64,000 nucleotides of DNA, taken from contig NZ_CM001440.1 of assembly GCF_000244975.1 (NCBI RefSeq), forward strand, positions 1,167,538 to 1,231,537. The letters are read 5' to 3'. Each line of letters begins with the position of its first letter. The first letter of the stretch is position 1. Positions 63,299 to 64,000 of the stretch are shown one piece after another. Under the pieces are notes generated by a model. It was not told the DNA's origin. It worked only from the letters and a program-made list of their open reading frames with translations, and did not search any database. The position numbers and the translations under genes are program-made. This DNA is from Saccharomonospora cyanea NA-134 (GTDB lineage: Bacteria > Actinomycetota > Actinomycetes > Mycobacteriales > Pseudonocardiaceae).

Positions 63299-64000
63299 GT
63301 GGAACTCAGGATCTTCACGGAACCACAGCAAGGCGCCTCCTACGACGACCTCCTGCGCGTGGCCAAGGCCAGCGAGGACGCCGGATTCGGCGCGTTCTTC
63401 CGCTCGGACCACTACCTCAAGATGGGCTCGGCCAGCGGCCTTCCCGGACCGACCGACGCCTGGGTCACCCTCGCAGGCCTGGCGAGGGAGACCTCACGCA
63501 TCCGGCTGGGCACGCTGGTGACGGCGGCGACGTTCCGGCACCCGTCCGTGCTGGCCATCTCGGTCGCCCAGGTCGACCAGATGTCCGGCGGTCGTATCGA
63601 GTTCGGACTCGGCTCGGGGTGGTACGCCGACGAACACACCGCCTACGGCATCGACCTGCCACAGCCACGTGAGCTGTTCGACCGCTACAGCGAGCAGTTG
63701 GAGATCATCACCGGCCTGTGGGACACGGCCGAGGGTCAGACGTTCTCCTTCGAGGGGCGGCACTACACGCTCAAGGACGCGCCCGGCCTGCCCAAGCCCG
63801 CGCAGCGTCCGCATCCTCCCGTCATCCTCGGCGGCACGGGCAAGAAGCGGACCCCCGAACTCGCGGCGCGCTATGCCGACGAGTTCAACGTGCCGTTCAA
63901 CGACATCGAGACGGCCCGTGCGCAGTACGAGCGCGTCGACACCGCCGCGGAGGCGGCGGGCCGTGGGCGCGGCGAGATCATCCGGTCCGCGGCGCTCGTG
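63299..64000 (+). CDS. LLM-class F420-dependent oxidoreductase, C-terminus cut by window edge
   Basis: 234 codons are visible. The luciferase-like fold starts ELRIFTEPQQGASYDDLLRVAKASEDAGFGAFFRSDHY. It continues with TLAGLARETSRIRLGTLVTAATFRHPSVLA, MSGGRIEFGLGSGWY and PPVILGGTGKKRTPELAARYADEFNVPF, all typical of actinobacterial F420-dependent LLM enzymes (TIGR03560-like). The substrate is unknown. GTG at 63299 sits 7 nt after TACGCT. It follows the TetR gene by 19 nt. Confidence 0.88.
   Translation, partial: MELRIFTEPQQGASYDDLLRVAKASEDAGFGAFFRSDHYLKMGSASGLPGPTDAWVTLAGLARETSRIRLGTLVTAATFRHPSVLAISVAQVDQMSGGRIEFGLGSGWYADEHTAYGIDLPQPRELFDRYSEQLEIITGLWDTAEGQTFSFEGRHYTLKDAPGLPKPAQRPHPPVILGGTGKKRTPELAARYADEFNVPFNDIETARAQYERVDTAAEAAGRGRGEIIRSAALV

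Overview
The window is a GC-rich chromosomal segment of a mycothiol-producing actinobacterium, most likely of the Pseudonocardiales (Saccharomonospora/Amycolatopsis type). Grounds for this are the GC-biased codon use, many GTG starts, a mycothione reductase, an Lsr2-type protein, DUF3145/DUF3052/DUF2631 proteins, an AhpE peroxiredoxin, and two gene orders shared with Mycobacterium tuberculosis: dxr-rip-ispG-GNAT-(mapB), and ahpE-DUF3052-aceE-MabR-fabD-acpP-fabF. The family-level placement is inference. No prophage, insertion sequence, CRISPR array or rRNA operon was seen, so this is ordinary core chromosome with small accessory insertions.

Layout, left to right. 1-11.6 kb: a truncated VOC protein, a methyltransferase overlapping rlmN, then the non-mevalonate isoprenoid and proteolysis block (DUF2631, dxr, rip, ispG) interrupted by a Uma2-type nuclease gene, a DUF4081-GNAT protein, a WYL regulator divergent from a DinB-VOC pair, and mapB. 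11.6-17.6 kb: a probable 3-hydroxybutyrate cluster (dehydrogenase, MHS-type transporter, GAF/PucR regulator), followed by a FadR-type GntR regulator divergent from a CynX-type transporter. A perfect FadR-like palindrome precedes the dehydrogenase. 17.6-26.4 kb: mycothione reductase, a secreted trypsin-like protease, a GNAT protein, a BioF-type synthase, a PIG-L deacetylase, a DEAD-box helicase, an FAD amine oxidase, YaaA and a VOC protein. 26.5-36 kb: proS, a proline-rich membrane protein, YjbQ, the three-gene proton-translocating transhydrogenase pntAa-pntAb-pntB, an unusual Lsr2-like protein, a disulfide oxidoreductase and a NERD-like membrane protein.

36.4-46.5 kb: the central lipid/pyruvate block. 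DUF3145 converges on fabF-acpP-fabH-fabD (type II fatty acid synthesis). Upstream lies the MabR/FasR-type regulator, then aceE, which supplies acetyl-CoA. Divergent from aceE are DUF3052, ahpE and a tRNA-Val(TAC). 46.5-50.5 kb: a GbsR/MarR regulator fused to an IS30-like helix-turn-helix, divergent from a DUF4097 protein and an S9 peptidase, with repeated TGCAACG elements between. 50.5-64 kb: maleylpyruvate-isomerase family protein, membrane zinc peptidase, 2H phosphoesterase, DUF4383, PP2C phosphatase, dnaE, a DHA2 exporter, DedA, lipA, an HTH-less conserved protein divergent from a TetR regulator across three operator palindromes, and a truncated F420-type oxidoreductase.

A recurring theme is leaderless expression: at least a dozen genes begin 6-8 nt downstream of a TANNNT -10 element with no usable ribosome binding site. 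The best leads for something less described are the IS30-HTH/GbsR-DUF4097-peptidase unit, the Lsr2 N-domain protein with an Arg/Pro tail, and the TetR operator triplet with its partner gene. All functions are inferred from sequence reading alone; no searches or structure predictions were run.
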